Shown: in pieces, positions 27,326-35,958 of the stretch | Position numbering within the stretch: position 1 is the first letter of the stretch | Layout of the letters: the number at the start of each line of letters is the position of its first letter | From: Betaproteobacteria bacterium RIFCSPLOWO2_02_64_14 | GTDB lineage: Bacteria; Pseudomonadota; Gammaproteobacteria; Burkholderiales; SG8-41 | Reading direction: 5' to 3' | Assembly: GCA_001770325.1 (NCBI GenBank) | Contig: MEQT01000233.1 | Span: 1-39,470 of the forward strand | DNA length: 39,470 nt | Notes under the pieces: generated by a model | Databases searched by the model: none | What the model saw: only the letters and a program-made list of their open reading frames with translations | Told to the model about the DNA's origin: nothing | Translations under genes and position numbers: made by a program

Positions 27326-28840
27326 ATGCGCGTAATCTTCTCGATCCTGTTTCTGCTGCCCGCCTTGTGTGCGGCGCAGGCCACGATCCACGTGGGTTCC
27401 AAGCGCTTTACGGAGTCCTACATTCTGGGCGAGATCGTCACCGCCACCGTGGCCTCGGCAGGCGAGGCGCAGGCAGTGCACAGGCAGGGCATGGGCAATA
27501 CCGCGATCGTATTTGCCGCGCTTCGCGCCGGCGTCATCGACGTCTACCCGGAATACACGGGCACGATCGCGTTCGAGCTGCTCAGGAAGCGTGCCGCTGC
27601 CAGCCTCGAGGATCTCAACCGTGAGCTTGCCCCGCTCGGCCTGGGTGCAGCCGTACGCCTGGGTTTCAGCAATACCTATGCACTCGCAATGCGCGAAGCG
27701 CGCGCGGCCGAACTTGGCATTGGCGCCATTTCAGACTTGAAGCGGGTGCCGGAACTGCGGATAGGCCTATCGCAGGAGTTTCTCAACCGCCGCGACGGAT
27801 GGCCGGCGATGGCGCGAGCCTATGGGCTTGCGGCCGCTCCACTCGGGCTCGACCACGGGCTGGCGTACGAGGCGTCCGCGTCCGGGCAGGTCGACCTGAT
27901 CGATGTCTACTCAACCGATGCCAAGCTTGCCAAATACCAGTTAAGGGTTTTGACCGACGACCTGGGGTTTTTCCCGAAATACGACGCAGTGCTCTTGTAT
28001 CGTTTGGACCTGCCGCGGCGCGCGCCCAGGACATGGGAGGCTCTGATCGGTCTCGAAGGCCGGATTTCCTCGCGGCAGATGATCGCCATGAACGCAGAGG
28101 CGGAGCTTGCCGGTGTGCCGTTTTCCAAGGTGGCGGAGGGATTCCTGGGCGGCAGCGCGGCGCGCCACCTTGCCGCGCCGGGAGAAGGCCGCCCATTCAT
28201 CAGCACGCTGGTCGGGGCGGATTTCTGGCGGCTCACGGGCCAGCATTTGCTGCTGGTTTTTGCATCCCTCGGGCTGAGCATCGTAGCCGGCGTTCCGCTC
28301 GGGATCTGGGCGGCGCGCTCGCCGCGGGCGTCGGGCTGGATCCTTGGCAGCGTCGGCATGCTGCAGACAATCCCCTCCCTTGCGCTGCTCGCGTTCCTGA
28401 TCACGCTGATGGACACGATTGGCACGGTGCCGGCGATCATCGCGCTTTTCCTGTATGCGTTGCTGCCGATCGTGCGCAGTACCGCGAGCGGCCTCGCCGA
28501 CATCGCCCAGCCGCTGCGGGAATCCGCCCAGGCGCTGGGTTTGCCAGGGGGTGCGCGGCTGCGTTTGATCGAACTTCCGCTCGCCGCCCGATCGATACTC
28601 GCAGGAATCAAGACCTCGGCGGTGATCAACGTCGGCACCGCGACCATCGCAGCGTTCGTGGGCGCCGGAGGCTATGGGGAACGGATCGTCGCCGGTCTGG
28701 CAGTGAACGACAACATGATGCTCCTGGCAGGGGCTGTCCCGGCAGCGCTCATGGCCATAGTCATGCAACTCGGTTTTGATGTGCTTGACCGCTGGCTGAT
28801 TCCGGCGGGCCTGCGCCACGACGCACGCGCCGGCGCGTAG
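27326..28840 (+). CDS. Substrate-binding protein/permease fusion, quaternary-amine ABC importer
   Basis: The product is 504 residues from the ATG at 27326, four bases after the ATPase stop. A signal sequence (MRVIFSILFLLPALCAAQA) is followed by an OpuC/OsmF-type binding domain (about 20-280) with VGSKRFTESYILGEI, VIDVYPEYTGTIAFELL and LIDVYSTDAKLAKY. A permease domain follows (about 295-500), with several membrane helices (LLLVFASLGLSIVAGVPLGIW onward) and the EAA-like loop ESAQALGLPGGARLRLIELPLA. The binding-domain-first order is the reverse of OpuABC and EgtU, where the binding domain is C-terminal. The likely substrate class is trimethylammonium or similar cationic compounds, but the actual ligand is unknown. 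Confidence 0.9.
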   Translation: MRVIFSILFLLPALCAAQATIHVGSKRFTESYILGEIVTATVASAGEAQAVHRQGMGNTAIVFAALRAGVIDVYPEYTGTIAFELLRKRAAASLEDLNRELAPLGLGAAVRLGFSNTYALAMREARAAELGIGAISDLKRVPELRIGLSQEFLNRRDGWPAMARAYGLAAAPLGLDHGLAYEASASGQVDLIDVYSTDAKLAKYQLRVLTDDLGFFPKYDAVLLYRLDLPRRAPRTWEALIGLEGRISSRQMIAMNAEAELAGVPFSKVAEGFLGGSAARHLAAPGEGRPFISTLVGADFWRLTGQHLLLVFASLGLSIVAGVPLGIWAARSPRASGWILGSVGMLQTIPSLALLAFLITLMDTIGTVPAIIALFLYALLPIVRSTASGLADIAQPLRESAQALGLPGGARLRLIELPLAARSILAGIKTSAVINVGTATIAAFVGAGGYGERIVAGLAVNDNMMLLAGAVPAALMAIVMQLGFDVLDRWLIPAGLRHDARAGA

Positions 28841-28981
28841 CCGGGGCGCCGCGCTCCCCCCGCTGGGACGGAATCGGCAGCCGGGCGCTACGGCGCGAGG
28901 ATGCCCGGCCACGATGTGGAATGCAAAGGTGCTTGGACGGCGGCAAAAGTCAGTACGGCTGCCCGGCGAGGGATCGCTCGT

Positions 28982-29008
28982 GAACTAATTTTCTCCTGTC
29001 TGGTCAGT
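28982..29008 (+). promoter_or_regulatory. Weak candidate sigmaE-type promoter upstream of rpoE
   Basis: GAACTA (28982-28987) and TCAGT (29004-29008) are 16 bases apart, resembling the GAACTT-N16-TCTGA pattern of extracytoplasmic sigmaE. Autoregulation of rpoE is normal for the family. Both boxes deviate from consensus. Confidence 0.3.
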
Positions 29009-29053
29009 GCAGTAACGATCTGCTTCGCGCTCCACCGGGCAGAGCCGGGCGGG

Positions 29054-29059
29054 TATACT
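29054..29059 (+). promoter_or_regulatory. TATACT -10-like box before rpoE
   Basis: TATACT matches the sigma70 -10 consensus at five of six positions and lies about 67 bases before the rpoE ATG. No good -35 is seen at 16-18 bases. The rest of the 285-base gap after the transporter gene (28841-29125) shows no other feature I can support. Confidence 0.3.
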
Positions 29060-29125
29060 GTGCGCTTTCCGCGCCAGCATTACCGTTCAGCTTGAAAAAT
29101 AAGACCAAGGTCAGGGAAGGGTTCG

Positions 29126-29725
29126 ATGAGCGACCGCGAAGTCGATCAGCGGCTGGTCGAACGCGCGCAGAGCGGCGAAAAGCACGCGTTCGAACTGTTG
29201 GTGAGCAAGTATCAGCGCAAGCTGGCCCGGTTGTTGTCACGGTTCATCCGCGATCCGACCGAGGTGGAGGATGTGACGCAGGAAGCCTTCATTAAGGCAT
29301 ACCGGGCGTTACCGACGTTTCGGGGCGACAGCGCGTTTTATACTTGGCTCTACCGGATCGGAATCAACACCGCCAAGAACTATCTGGTGGCGATGGGCCG
29401 GCGTGCGCCGACGACCACGGGATACGATAGCGAGGAGGCTGAAGGGTTCGAGGAGGGCGAACAGCTGCGCGACCTGAATACGCCGGAGAACATGATGATG
29501 AGCCGGCAGGTTGCGGAGACGGTGAATCGAACGCTAGAGGAGCTGCCCGAGGAGTTGAGGGTGGCAATCTCCCTGCGCGAGATCGAAGGTTTGAGTTACG
29601 AGGATATCGCCGAGGCGATGGATTGCCCGATCGGAACGGTACGTTCCCGTATTTTCCGGGCGCGCGAGGCCATTGCCGAAAGGCTCAGGCCGTTGCTCGG
29701 CACACGCGGCGACAGGAGATGGTGA
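29126..29725 (+). CDS. rpoE: Envelope-stress ECF sigma factor RpoE/AlgU
   Basis: Directs RNA polymerase to envelope-stress genes when released from RseA. The product is 199 residues from the ATG at 29126, with AGGGAAGG five bases before it. Region 2 is clear: DVTQEAFIKAYRALPTF (core and -10 recognition), then FYTWLYRIGINTAKNYL. Region 4 holds LPEELRVAISLREIEGLSY and a helix-turn-helix DIAEAMDCPIGTVRSRIFRAREAI for the -35. The linker TPENMMMSRQ is typical of RpoE/AlgU. It heads the rpoE-rseA-rseB-degP cluster, where regulator and target protease are encoded together. Confidence 0.97.
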   Translation: MSDREVDQRLVERAQSGEKHAFELLVSKYQRKLARLLSRFIRDPTEVEDVTQEAFIKAYRALPTFRGDSAFYTWLYRIGINTAKNYLVAMGRRAPTTTGYDSEEAEGFEEGEQLRDLNTPENMMMSRQVAETVNRTLEELPEELRVAISLREIEGLSYEDIAEAMDCPIGTVRSRIFRAREAIAERLRPLLGTRGDRRW

Positions 29726-29726
29726 C

Positions 29727-30272
29727 GTGGAAAGAATTTCCCAGTTGATGGATGGTGAATTGGACTCGCAATCGGCCCGGCAGGCGTTGAGCCGGCTCAG
29801 GCAGCATGACGGGATGCGCGAAAATTGGGACACGTTTCATCTGATCGGTGACGCATTGCGGGGTGAGGAAACTTTGTCGCCGGAGTTCGGACGACGGTTC
29901 GCGCAGAGGCTTGCCGGGGAACCCACGGTGTTGGCGCCCGCGCGTTCAACGGCGCCCAAGCTCACGGCCTATACGCTCTCGGCAGCTGCGTCTCTGGCCG
30001 CCGTGGCACTGGTTGGCTGGCTCGCGGTCGGCACCCGTACCGCCACCACGCCACCGGCCGAGCTTGCCAATGCGGCCGCTCCGGCGGTTGCGGAGTCCTC
30101 AGCCCCTGAACCGGTGACTGCGCCCAAAGCGCAACTGGCGAGCGAGCCCTACGACGGCACGCTCAACGAGTACCTGATGGCCCACACCGGATTTTCCCCC
30201 AGCACCGTCATCCAGGGCGTGGCGCCGTATATCCGCACCGTCGCCGCGTCCCATTCGGAACAGAACCGTTGA
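29727..30272 (+). CDS. rseA: Anti-sigmaE factor RseA/MucA
   Basis: A single-pass inner-membrane protein whose cytoplasmic N terminus holds RpoE; proteolysis (DegS, RseP) frees it under stress. The start is the GTG at 29727, one base after the rpoE stop, with AGGAG eight bases upstream; the product is 181 residues. ERISQLMDGELDSQSARQAL and WDTFHLIGDALRG form the sigma-binding domain. A membrane helix spans about 79-101 (LTAYTLSAAASLAAVALVGW). The periplasmic part ends EPYDGTLNEYLMAHTGFSPS, the conserved RseB-binding end. The frame continues upstream into rpoE without meaning. Confidence 0.93.
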   Translation: MERISQLMDGELDSQSARQALSRLRQHDGMRENWDTFHLIGDALRGEETLSPEFGRRFAQRLAGEPTVLAPARSTAPKLTAYTLSAAASLAAVALVGWLAVGTRTATTPPAELANAAAPAVAESSAPEPVTAPKAQLASEPYDGTLNEYLMAHTGFSPSTVIQGVAPYIRTVAASHSEQNR

Positions 30273-30276
30273 AGCA

Positions 30277-31260
30277 ATGATAAACGCCTTCTGGCGGATC
30301 GCTGCCGTTGGGGTCGCGACTGCCGGCCTCGCGACGGCGTACGGCGCGGACGAAGGTCTCTCCTGGCTCACACGCATGGCGAACGCGTCGAGCGTGGTCA
30401 ATTATTCGGGGACCTTCGTCTACCATAACCGCGGGACGTCGGAAACATCACGGGTGGTGCACTTCGTGAATCCGGCCGGCGGCGTGTTCGAAAGGCTCGA
30501 GGCGCTGGATGGCCCGGCGCGGGAAGTCATCCGCACCAACGACCAGGTAACCTGTTACCTGCCCTCGATCAAGACTGTGCGCATCGAGCAGCGCAATGCC
30601 AAGCTTGTTCCCGGCCTGTTACCGGAAAATCTGGCCGGGATTGGCGAGAGCTACCGGGTGCGCCTTGGGGGAATCGACCGTGTCGCAGGACACGAGTGTC
30701 AGATCGTGGTGCTCGAACCGAAAGACAGCCTGCGTTACGGGCGGGACTTCTGCGCCGAGTTGAAGTCAGGCCTGCCGCTGCGCGTGCGAACCATCAGCGG
30801 CCGGAACGAAGGGTTGGAAGCGTTTGCGTTCACGCAACTCACCATCGGAGGCAGTTTCAGGCGCGACCGGGTCATGTCGAAATACGCGTCAAAAAGCCAT
30901 AAATGGCGTGTCGATCGCTCGGCGTTGAGCCTCGTCGAACGGGAAGTCGAGACGGGCTGGGCCGTGACCCGGCAACCCCCGGGATTCAGGAAGTTGCTGG
31001 AGGTCAAGCGTTCGATCGCGGGGCGCGCGGGCGCGGTGGCGCAGATCATCTTTTCCGACGGACTGGCGGCAATATCCGTATTCATCGAGCCCATTCCCGG
31101 CAAGCGCCCGGTCCAGACGCTCACGCATCAGGGTGCGGTCAATATTTACACGCGCCCGCTCGCCGATCAACTGGTGACCGTGCTGGGCGAGGCTCCGGCG
31201 GCAACGATCATGCAGATCGGCAATTCTCTCGAACGTCGTTCAGGCGCCGCTGCCCGATAG
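30277..31260 (+). CDS. rseB: Sigma-E regulatory protein RseB/MucB
   Basis: A periplasmic protein that shields RseA from DegS and senses misplaced lipids or LPS. The product is 327 residues. A signal peptide (MINAFWRIAAVGVATAGLATAYG) is followed by a LolA/LppX-like lipid-binding fold (about 30-215: NYSGTFVYHNRGTSETSRVVHF, YLPSIKTVRIEQRN) and the smaller C-terminal RseA-binding domain (GWAVTRQPPGFRKL, HQGAVNIYTRPLADQLVTVLGEAP). It starts four bases after rseA. Confidence 0.95.
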   Translation: MINAFWRIAAVGVATAGLATAYGADEGLSWLTRMANASSVVNYSGTFVYHNRGTSETSRVVHFVNPAGGVFERLEALDGPAREVIRTNDQVTCYLPSIKTVRIEQRNAKLVPGLLPENLAGIGESYRVRLGGIDRVAGHECQIVVLEPKDSLRYGRDFCAELKSGLPLRVRTISGRNEGLEAFAFTQLTIGGSFRRDRVMSKYASKSHKWRVDRSALSLVEREVETGWAVTRQPPGFRKLLEVKRSIAGRAGAVAQIIFSDGLAAISVFIEPIPGKRPVQTLTHQGAVNIYTRPLADQLVTVLGEAPAATIMQIGNSLERRSGAAAR

Positions 31261-31308
31261 CTTCGCTACCGCAATTCGCAACATTTCCTGTAGTCACGAG
31301 GTCAATCC

Positions 31309-32688
31309 ATGCTCAAGGTTCTTGCATTAGTATTTCTGTTGTTTGCGCCAGTCGCGTCCCCGGCGCAGCTCCCGGACTTCACGGATCTGGTGGAAAAACA
31401 GGGGCCCGCTGTCGTGAACATCAGCACGACGCAATCGGTGCGCAGCCCGTTGCTGCCCCAGGTTCCGCAGTTGCAGGAGGATGATCCGTTCTACGAGTTT
31501 TTCCGCCGCTTCATTCCGAATCCGGGGCCGCGCGAGTTCCAGTCGCAGTCGCTCGGTTCGGGCTTCATTATCAGCACCGATGGATATATTCTCACCAACG
31601 CTCACGTGGTCGAGGCGGCCGATGAGATTACAGTGAAGCTGAACGACAAGCGCGAATTCAAGGCCAAGGTCATAGGCTCGGACCGGCGCACCGACGTCGC
31701 GCTGATCAAGATCGAGGGTGGCGGCCTGCCGGTGGTCCGATTTGGCGATCCCGGCCGGCTGAAAGTCGGGGAGTGGGTGGTGGCCATCGGTTCGCCGTTC
31801 GGATTTGAGAACACGGTGACCGCTGGTATCGTCAGCGCCAAGGGCCGCTCGCTGCCGCAGGAGAATTTTGTGCCGTTCATTCAGACTGACGTGGCGGTCA
31901 ATCCCGGAAATTCGGGAGGGCCGTTGTTCAATATGCGCGGCGAAGTGGTGGGCATCAACTCCCAGATCTACAGCCGCACGGGAGGCTTCATGGGATTGTC
32001 GTTCGCGATTCCCATCGATGTTGCGAACGATATCGCCCAGCAGATCCGCACGGCCGGCAAGGTCACCCGAGGCCGCATCGGCGTCGTGATCCAACCCATC
32101 ACGAAGGAGCTCGCGGAATCGTTCGGGCTCGCCAGACCAGCCGGCGCACTGGTCAACTCTGTGGAAAAAGGCGGACCTGCCGACAAAGCCGGAATCGAAT
32201 CCGGCGACGTGATCCTTCGTTTCGACGGCAAGCCCGTAAGCTCGTCCGAAGACCTGCCACGTATCGTGGGAGCGACCCGGCCGGGGACCAAGGTGACCGT
32301 GCAGATCTTCCGCAACAAGGCGGCGCGGGACGTGCAGGTCGTCGTGGCGGAGCTGCGGGACGAGCGCGCTGCGCGCCAGTCCCGGCGCGGCGGCAAGCCG
32401 CCGGCTGCAGCGACACAGTACGGCATGACGCTCGCGGACCTGACCGAAGCGCGGCGCAAAGAACTCAAGCTCGAAGGGGGCATCCTGGTGGAAAACGCCC
32501 AGGGCGCGGCCGCGCGTGCGGGAATCCGGGCCGGTGACGTCATTCTGGCGGTCAACAACCAGGATGTGAAATCGGTCGATCAGTTCAAGGAGCTGATGGG
32601 CCAGTTCGAGAAAGGCCGGATCATCGCGCTGCTCGTGCGCCGGGGCGGCAACTCTCTTTATATCCCGTTCCGGGTGGATGGCAACTGA
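31309..32688 (+). CDS. degP: Periplasmic serine protease DegP/MucD (HtrA family)
   Basis: Degrades or refolds misfolded envelope proteins and damps the sigmaE response. The product is 459 residues with a signal peptide (MLKVLALVFLLFAPVASPA). The trypsin-like domain has the full triad: His99 in TNAHVV, Asp129 in RRTDVALIK, and Ser202 in GNSGGPLFN. Two PDZ domains follow (about 260-350 and 370-455; GLARPAGALVNSVEKGGPADKAGI and GGILVENAQGAAARAGIRAGDVI). The GAGG at 31298-31301 lies seven bases before the ATG. The size and place after rseB fit MucD. Confidence 0.96.
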   Translation: MLKVLALVFLLFAPVASPAQLPDFTDLVEKQGPAVVNISTTQSVRSPLLPQVPQLQEDDPFYEFFRRFIPNPGPREFQSQSLGSGFIISTDGYILTNAHVVEAADEITVKLNDKREFKAKVIGSDRRTDVALIKIEGGGLPVVRFGDPGRLKVGEWVVAIGSPFGFENTVTAGIVSAKGRSLPQENFVPFIQTDVAVNPGNSGGPLFNMRGEVVGINSQIYSRTGGFMGLSFAIPIDVANDIAQQIRTAGKVTRGRIGVVIQPITKELAESFGLARPAGALVNSVEKGGPADKAGIESGDVILRFDGKPVSSSEDLPRIVGATRPGTKVTVQIFRNKAARDVQVVVAELRDERAARQSRRGGKPPAAATQYGMTLADLTEARRKELKLEGGILVENAQGAAARAGIRAGDVILAVNNQDVKSVDQFKELMGQFEKGRIIALLVRRGGNSLYIPFRVDGN

Positions 32689-32935
32689 CGCGATCCCGGC
32701 CCTGACCGTTTTCGCGCACCCCTATTGCCACCTGTGCGATGACATGATCGAAGGCCTGCGCCGCCTGCAGGTCACACACCCATTCGCGTTCGCGGTCGTC
32801 GACGTGGATGATGACCCGCTGCTCGAGGCACGATACGGGGAACGGGTGCCCGTGCTGGTGGGAGGCGGTCGCGAGCTGTGCCATTATTTTCTGGACAGCG
32901 CAGCCGTTACTGCCTTCCTGGCGCAATTCCTATAA
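32678..32935 (+). CDS. Glutaredoxin-like thiol-disulfide protein (DUF836 type)
   Basis: The product is 85 residues with a thioredoxin fold: beta strand [12 protein letters not shown] with the redox pair Cys17-x2-Cys20, then a helix, [24 protein letters not shown] with the cis-Pro of the fold, and a C-terminal helix. The family sits between mucD and lepA in many betaproteobacteria; its substrate is not known to me. The ATG at 32678 overlaps the degP end by 11 bases, implying coupled translation. The stop codon lies inside the TATAAAAT of the presumed lepA promoter. Confidence 0.88.
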   Translation: MATDAIPALTVFAHPYCHLCDDMIEGLRRLQVTHPFAFAVVDVDDDPLLEARYGERVPVLVGGGRELCHYFLDSAAVTAFLAQFL

Positions 32936-32938
32936 AAT
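32907..32938 (+). promoter_or_regulatory. Candidate lepA-lepB promoter
   Basis: TTACTG (32907-32912) and TATAAA (32931-32936, with TATAAAAT continuing to 32938) are 18 bases apart. The -10 is strong and the -35 poor. A start near 32943 would place the hairpin at 32958-32978 in the short leader. Confidence 0.45.
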
Positions 32939-32957
32939 ACCGGTACTTGACCGCTAC

Positions 32958-32978
32958 AAGGGCGCTGATGGCGCCCTT
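32958..32978 (+). promoter_or_regulatory. Terminator-like hairpin at the lepA translation start
   Basis: AAGGGCGC (32958-32965) and GCGCCCTT (32971-32978) pair perfectly around the loop TGATG, and two further T follow. The structure ends four bases before the accepted lepA ATG (32983). It also contains a Shine-Dalgarno-like AAGGG and an in-frame ATG (32968) in its loop. It could attenuate transcription or hide the ribosome-binding site. Confidence 0.6.
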
Positions 32979-32982
32979 TTCT

Positions 32983-34773
32983 ATGCAACATATCCGCAAT
33001 TTCTCCATCATCGCGCACATCGATCACGGCAAGTCCACGCTTGCAGACCGCATCATTCAGCTGTGCGGCGGTCTGTCCGAACGCGAAATGGAGGAGCAGG
33101 TCCTGGACACTATGGAACTGGAACGCGAGCGCGGCATCACCATCAAGGCGCAGACCGCGGCGCTCGACTACCAGGCGCAGGATGGACTGAAATATCTGCT
33201 GAATCTGATCGATACACCGGGCCACGTGGACTTTTCGTACGAAGTATCGCGCTCGCTTGCCGCGTGCGAGGGCGCTCTGCTGGTGGTTGACGCCTCGCAG
33301 GGGGTGGAGGCGCAGACGGTGGCCAACTGTTACACGGCGATCGAGCAGGGCGTGGAAGTGGTCCCGGTGCTGAACAAGATGGACCTGCCGCAGGCGGATC
33401 CGGAGCGGGTGATTGCGGAGATCGAGGACATCATCGGCATCCCGGCACACGATGCGATCAAGGCCAGCGCGAAGACAGGCGACGGCGTGGTCGACATCCT
33501 GGAGGGCGTGATCAGGCGCATCCCGCCGCCGCGGGGCGACCCGGCAGGGCCGTTCAAGGCCTTGATCATCGATTCGTGGTTCGATAATTATGTGGGCGTG
33601 GTCATGTTGGTGCGCGTGGTCGACGGCGAGCTGAGACCCAAGGACCGCGTGCTTCTGATGTCGAACCAAGCTTCCTACCTGTGCGAACAGGTTGGGGTGT
33701 TCACCCCCAAGTCGCGTGACAAGGAGAGACTGGGCGCGGGCGAAGTCGGTTTCGTGATCGCCGGCATCAAGGAACTGAGGGCGGCATGCGTCGGGGATAC
33801 GTTGACGCGCGCGGACCAGCCGGTGAACAAGGCGCTCCCGGGATTCAAGCAGATCAAGCCACAGGTCTTTGCCGGCCTCTATCCCGTGGATGCGAACGAG
33901 TACGATGCGCTCCGCGACGCGCTCGAAAAGCTGCAGCTCAACGACTCCTCGCTGCGATTCGAACCGGAATCGTCGCAGGCGCTGGGTTTCGGGTTCCGCT
34001 GCGGATTCCTGGGGCTGCTGCACATGGATATCGTGCAGGAACGGCTAGAGCGCGAGTACGGCATGGCGCTCATCACGACCGCGCCGACCGTGGTGTACCA
34101 GGTCGCCCTGCGCGACGGGGCCGTGATCGAAATCGAAAACCCCTCCCGGCTGCCGGATGCGACGAAGCTCGAGGAGATCCGCGAGCCGATCATCAAGGCG
34201 GTGATACTCACGCCACAGGACTACGTCGGTCCGGTCATGACCCTGTGCACCCAGAAGCGCGGCGTCCAGCGCAACATGCAGTACATGGGGCGGCAGGTTG
34301 TGCTCACCTACGAGTTGCCGCTCAACGAAGTGGTGATGGATTTCTTCGACAGGATGAAGTCAGTTTCGCGCGGTTACGCCTCGCTCGACTATGATTTTCT
34401 GGCGTACCGCGCCGCCGATCTGGTCAAGCTCGAGATCCTGATCAATGGCGAGCACGTCGACGCCCTGTCCCTTATCGTGCACCGGGACAGCGCCCAGCAC
34501 CGCGGGCGGGAGCTGGTTTCCCGCATGCGCGAGCTCATTCCGAGGCAGATGTTCGACGTCGCGGTGCAGGCGGCAATCGGCTCACACATCATCGCGCGTG
34601 AGACGGTCAAAGCGCTGCGCAAGAACGTTCTTGCCAAGTGCTACGGCGGAGACATCACGCGCAAGAAGAAGCTCCTGGAGAAACAGAAGGCGGGCAAGAA
34701 GCGCATGAAGCAGATCGGAAGCGTCGAAATCCCGCAGGAGGCATTCCTCGCCATTCTCCAGGTGGAAAAATGA
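32983..34773 (+). CDS. lepA: Elongation factor 4 (LepA)
   Basis: A translational GTPase acting on stalled or initiating ribosomes. The product is 596 residues from the ATG at 32983 ([19 protein letters not shown]). G1 is [10 protein letters not shown]3 DTPGH, G4 NKMD, and the effector region follows with RGITIKAQT. The later domains hold [26 protein letters not shown], and the LepA-specific C-terminal domain ends [33 protein letters not shown]. The in-frame ATG at 32968 (adding MAPFS) has a better-spaced Shine-Dalgarno (AAGGG, five bases) and may be the true start. lepB overlaps by four bases. Confidence 0.98.
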   Translation: MQHIRNFSIIAHIDHGKSTLADRIIQLCGGLSEREMEEQVLDTMELERERGITIKAQTAALDYQAQDGLKYLLNLIDTPGHVDFSYEVSRSLAACEGALLVVDASQGVEAQTVANCYTAIEQGVEVVPVLNKMDLPQADPERVIAEIEDIIGIPAHDAIKASAKTGDGVVDILEGVIRRIPPPRGDPAGPFKALIIDSWFDNYVGVVMLVRVVDGELRPKDRVLLMSNQASYLCEQVGVFTPKSRDKERLGAGEVGFVIAGIKELRAACVGDTLTRADQPVNKALPGFKQIKPQVFAGLYPVDANEYDALRDALEKLQLNDSSLRFEPESSQALGFGFRCGFLGLLHMDIVQERLEREYGMALITTAPTVVYQVALRDGAVIEIENPSRLPDATKLEEIREPIIKAVILTPQDYVGPVMTLCTQKRGVQRNMQYMGRQVVLTYELPLNEVVMDFFDRMKSVSRGYASLDYDFLAYRAADLVKLEILINGEHVDALSLIVHRDSAQHRGRELVSRMRELIPRQMFDVAVQAAIGSHIIARETVKALRKNVLAKCYGGDITRKKKLLEKQKAGKKRMKQIGSVEIPQEAFLAILQVEK

Positions 34774-35573
34774 ACTTCGCCCTCATCATGTTCGTGCTGC
34801 TGGTGGGCACGGGCGCAGTGTGGCTGCTGGATCATTACGTGCTGCGGCATGGCCGCACGGCCGGGCAGGCTGAGCCGTGGTGGATCGAGTACCCCAAGAG
34901 TTTTTTCCCGGTGATCCTGATCGTGTTCGTCCTGCGTTCGTTTCTGGTCGAGCCCTTCAAGATTCCTTCAGGCTCGATGCTGCCCACCCTGCTGGTCGGC
35001 GATTTCATTCTCGTCAACAAGTTCACCTACGGCATCCGGCTTCCCATCGTCAACGTAAAGCTCGTCGACGTGAACCTTCCCCAACGCGGGGAAGTCATGG
35101 TGTTCCGCTACCCGGAAAACCCGTCGCTCGATTACATCAAGCGGGTGGTCGGGGTCCCCGGGGACCGCATCGACTACCGCAACAAGAAGCTGACGATCAA
35201 CGGGGAACCGGTGAAGGTCACGCCTGGCGGCGAGTTCAACTACGTCGAGTCCGGATTGAATTTCGTGTCGACGCAGCGATTCGAAGAAATGCTCGGCACT
35301 GCCCGGCACGCAATCCTGGTGCAGCCCGACGTTCCAGGCGTCCAGCCGTCCGGGGTGCGCGCGTTTCCCTTTCGCGATAATTGTGCTTACAATGATGGCG
35401 GCTTTGCCTGTACCGTGCCGGCGGGCCATTATTTCCTGATGGGAGATAACCGCGACAGCAGCAGCGACAGCCGCTATTGGGGATTCGTGCCGGAGGCGAA
35501 CATCGTCGGCAAGGCGTTCCTGATCTGGTGGAATTTTGACGAAATCAGAAGGGTCGGGCAGTCGATCAAATGA
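34770..35573 (+). CDS. lepB: Signal peptidase I
   Basis: Cleaves signal peptides of exported preproteins at the outer face of the inner membrane. The product is 267 residues; its ATG overlaps the lepA stop (ATGA). Two N-terminal membrane helices ([20 protein letters not shown] and [17 protein letters not shown]) precede box B with nucleophile Ser69 ([21 protein letters not shown]). Box D holds the general base Lys124 ([14 protein letters not shown]), and box E is [17 protein letters not shown]. Two Cys in the last third ([11 protein letters not shown]) may form a disulfide, as in other proteobacterial enzymes. Confidence 0.97.
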   Translation: MNFALIMFVLLVGTGAVWLLDHYVLRHGRTAGQAEPWWIEYPKSFFPVILIVFVLRSFLVEPFKIPSGSMLPTLLVGDFILVNKFTYGIRLPIVNVKLVDVNLPQRGEVMVFRYPENPSLDYIKRVVGVPGDRIDYRNKKLTINGEPVKVTPGGEFNYVESGLNFVSTQRFEEMLGTARHAILVQPDVPGVQPSGVRAFPFRDNCAYNDGGFACTVPAGHYFLMGDNRDSSSDSRYWGFVPEANIVGKAFLIWWNFDEIRRVGQSIK

Positions 35574-35584
35574 AAGGAAAGACC

Positions 35585-35944
35585 ATGCGCAGGCAAAAAG
35601 GCTTGACGTTGTCCGGATTCATCATGTGGGCAATTCTGGTGGTGATCGTGTTGCTGCTGGGGTTCAAGCTCGCGCCGCCATACATGGAGTTCCAGGCGAT
35701 CCAGAAACTGATGAAGAATCTCGCCAACGATCCAGGCTTGCGCGTCGGCGATTACCGCAAGATGATCGGCGGTAATTTCGCCTTGCGTGGGGGGATAGAC
35801 AATATTACGTCGCTTAGTGCAAACGACCTCGTCATCAACAAGGAAGGCGAGAAGGTGGTGATCACCGCGGATTACGTGGTTCGCGTGCCCATCGTAGGCA
35901 ATATCAACGCCTGCATCGATTTCAGCGCGAGTTCGGAGAAATAG
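35585..35944 (+). CDS. DUF4845 membrane-anchored protein
   Basis: The product is 119 residues from the ATG at 35585 (MRRQKGLTLSGFIMWAILVV), a start chosen because AAAGGA lies six bases before it. The ATG at 35570 overlapping the lepB stop (ATGA) would add five residues. A pilin-like basic N terminus leads to one membrane helix (FIMWAILVVIVLLLGFKLAPPYME), then a periplasmic domain (IQKLMKNLA, VVITADYVVRVPIVGNINACIDF). The family (DUF4845) is regularly found between lepB and rnc in betaproteobacteria and pseudomonads; no function is known to me. Confidence 0.9.
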   Translation: MRRQKGLTLSGFIMWAILVVIVLLLGFKLAPPYMEFQAIQKLMKNLANDPGLRVGDYRKMIGGNFALRGGIDNITSLSANDLVINKEGEKVVITADYVVRVPIVGNINACIDFSASSEK

Positions 35945-35958
35945 CGGCTTACAGCGCG

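Noticed and set aside
26581-28840. Naming the transporter as a glycine betaine osmoprotection system
   Set aside because: The ATPase lacks CBS domains and the operon contains two amide hydrolases, so the ligand was left open.
28841-29125. Search for a tRNA, small RNA or extra gene in the gap before rpoE
   Set aside because: No cloverleaf, strong hairpin or conserved short frame was seen, only weak promoter-like boxes.
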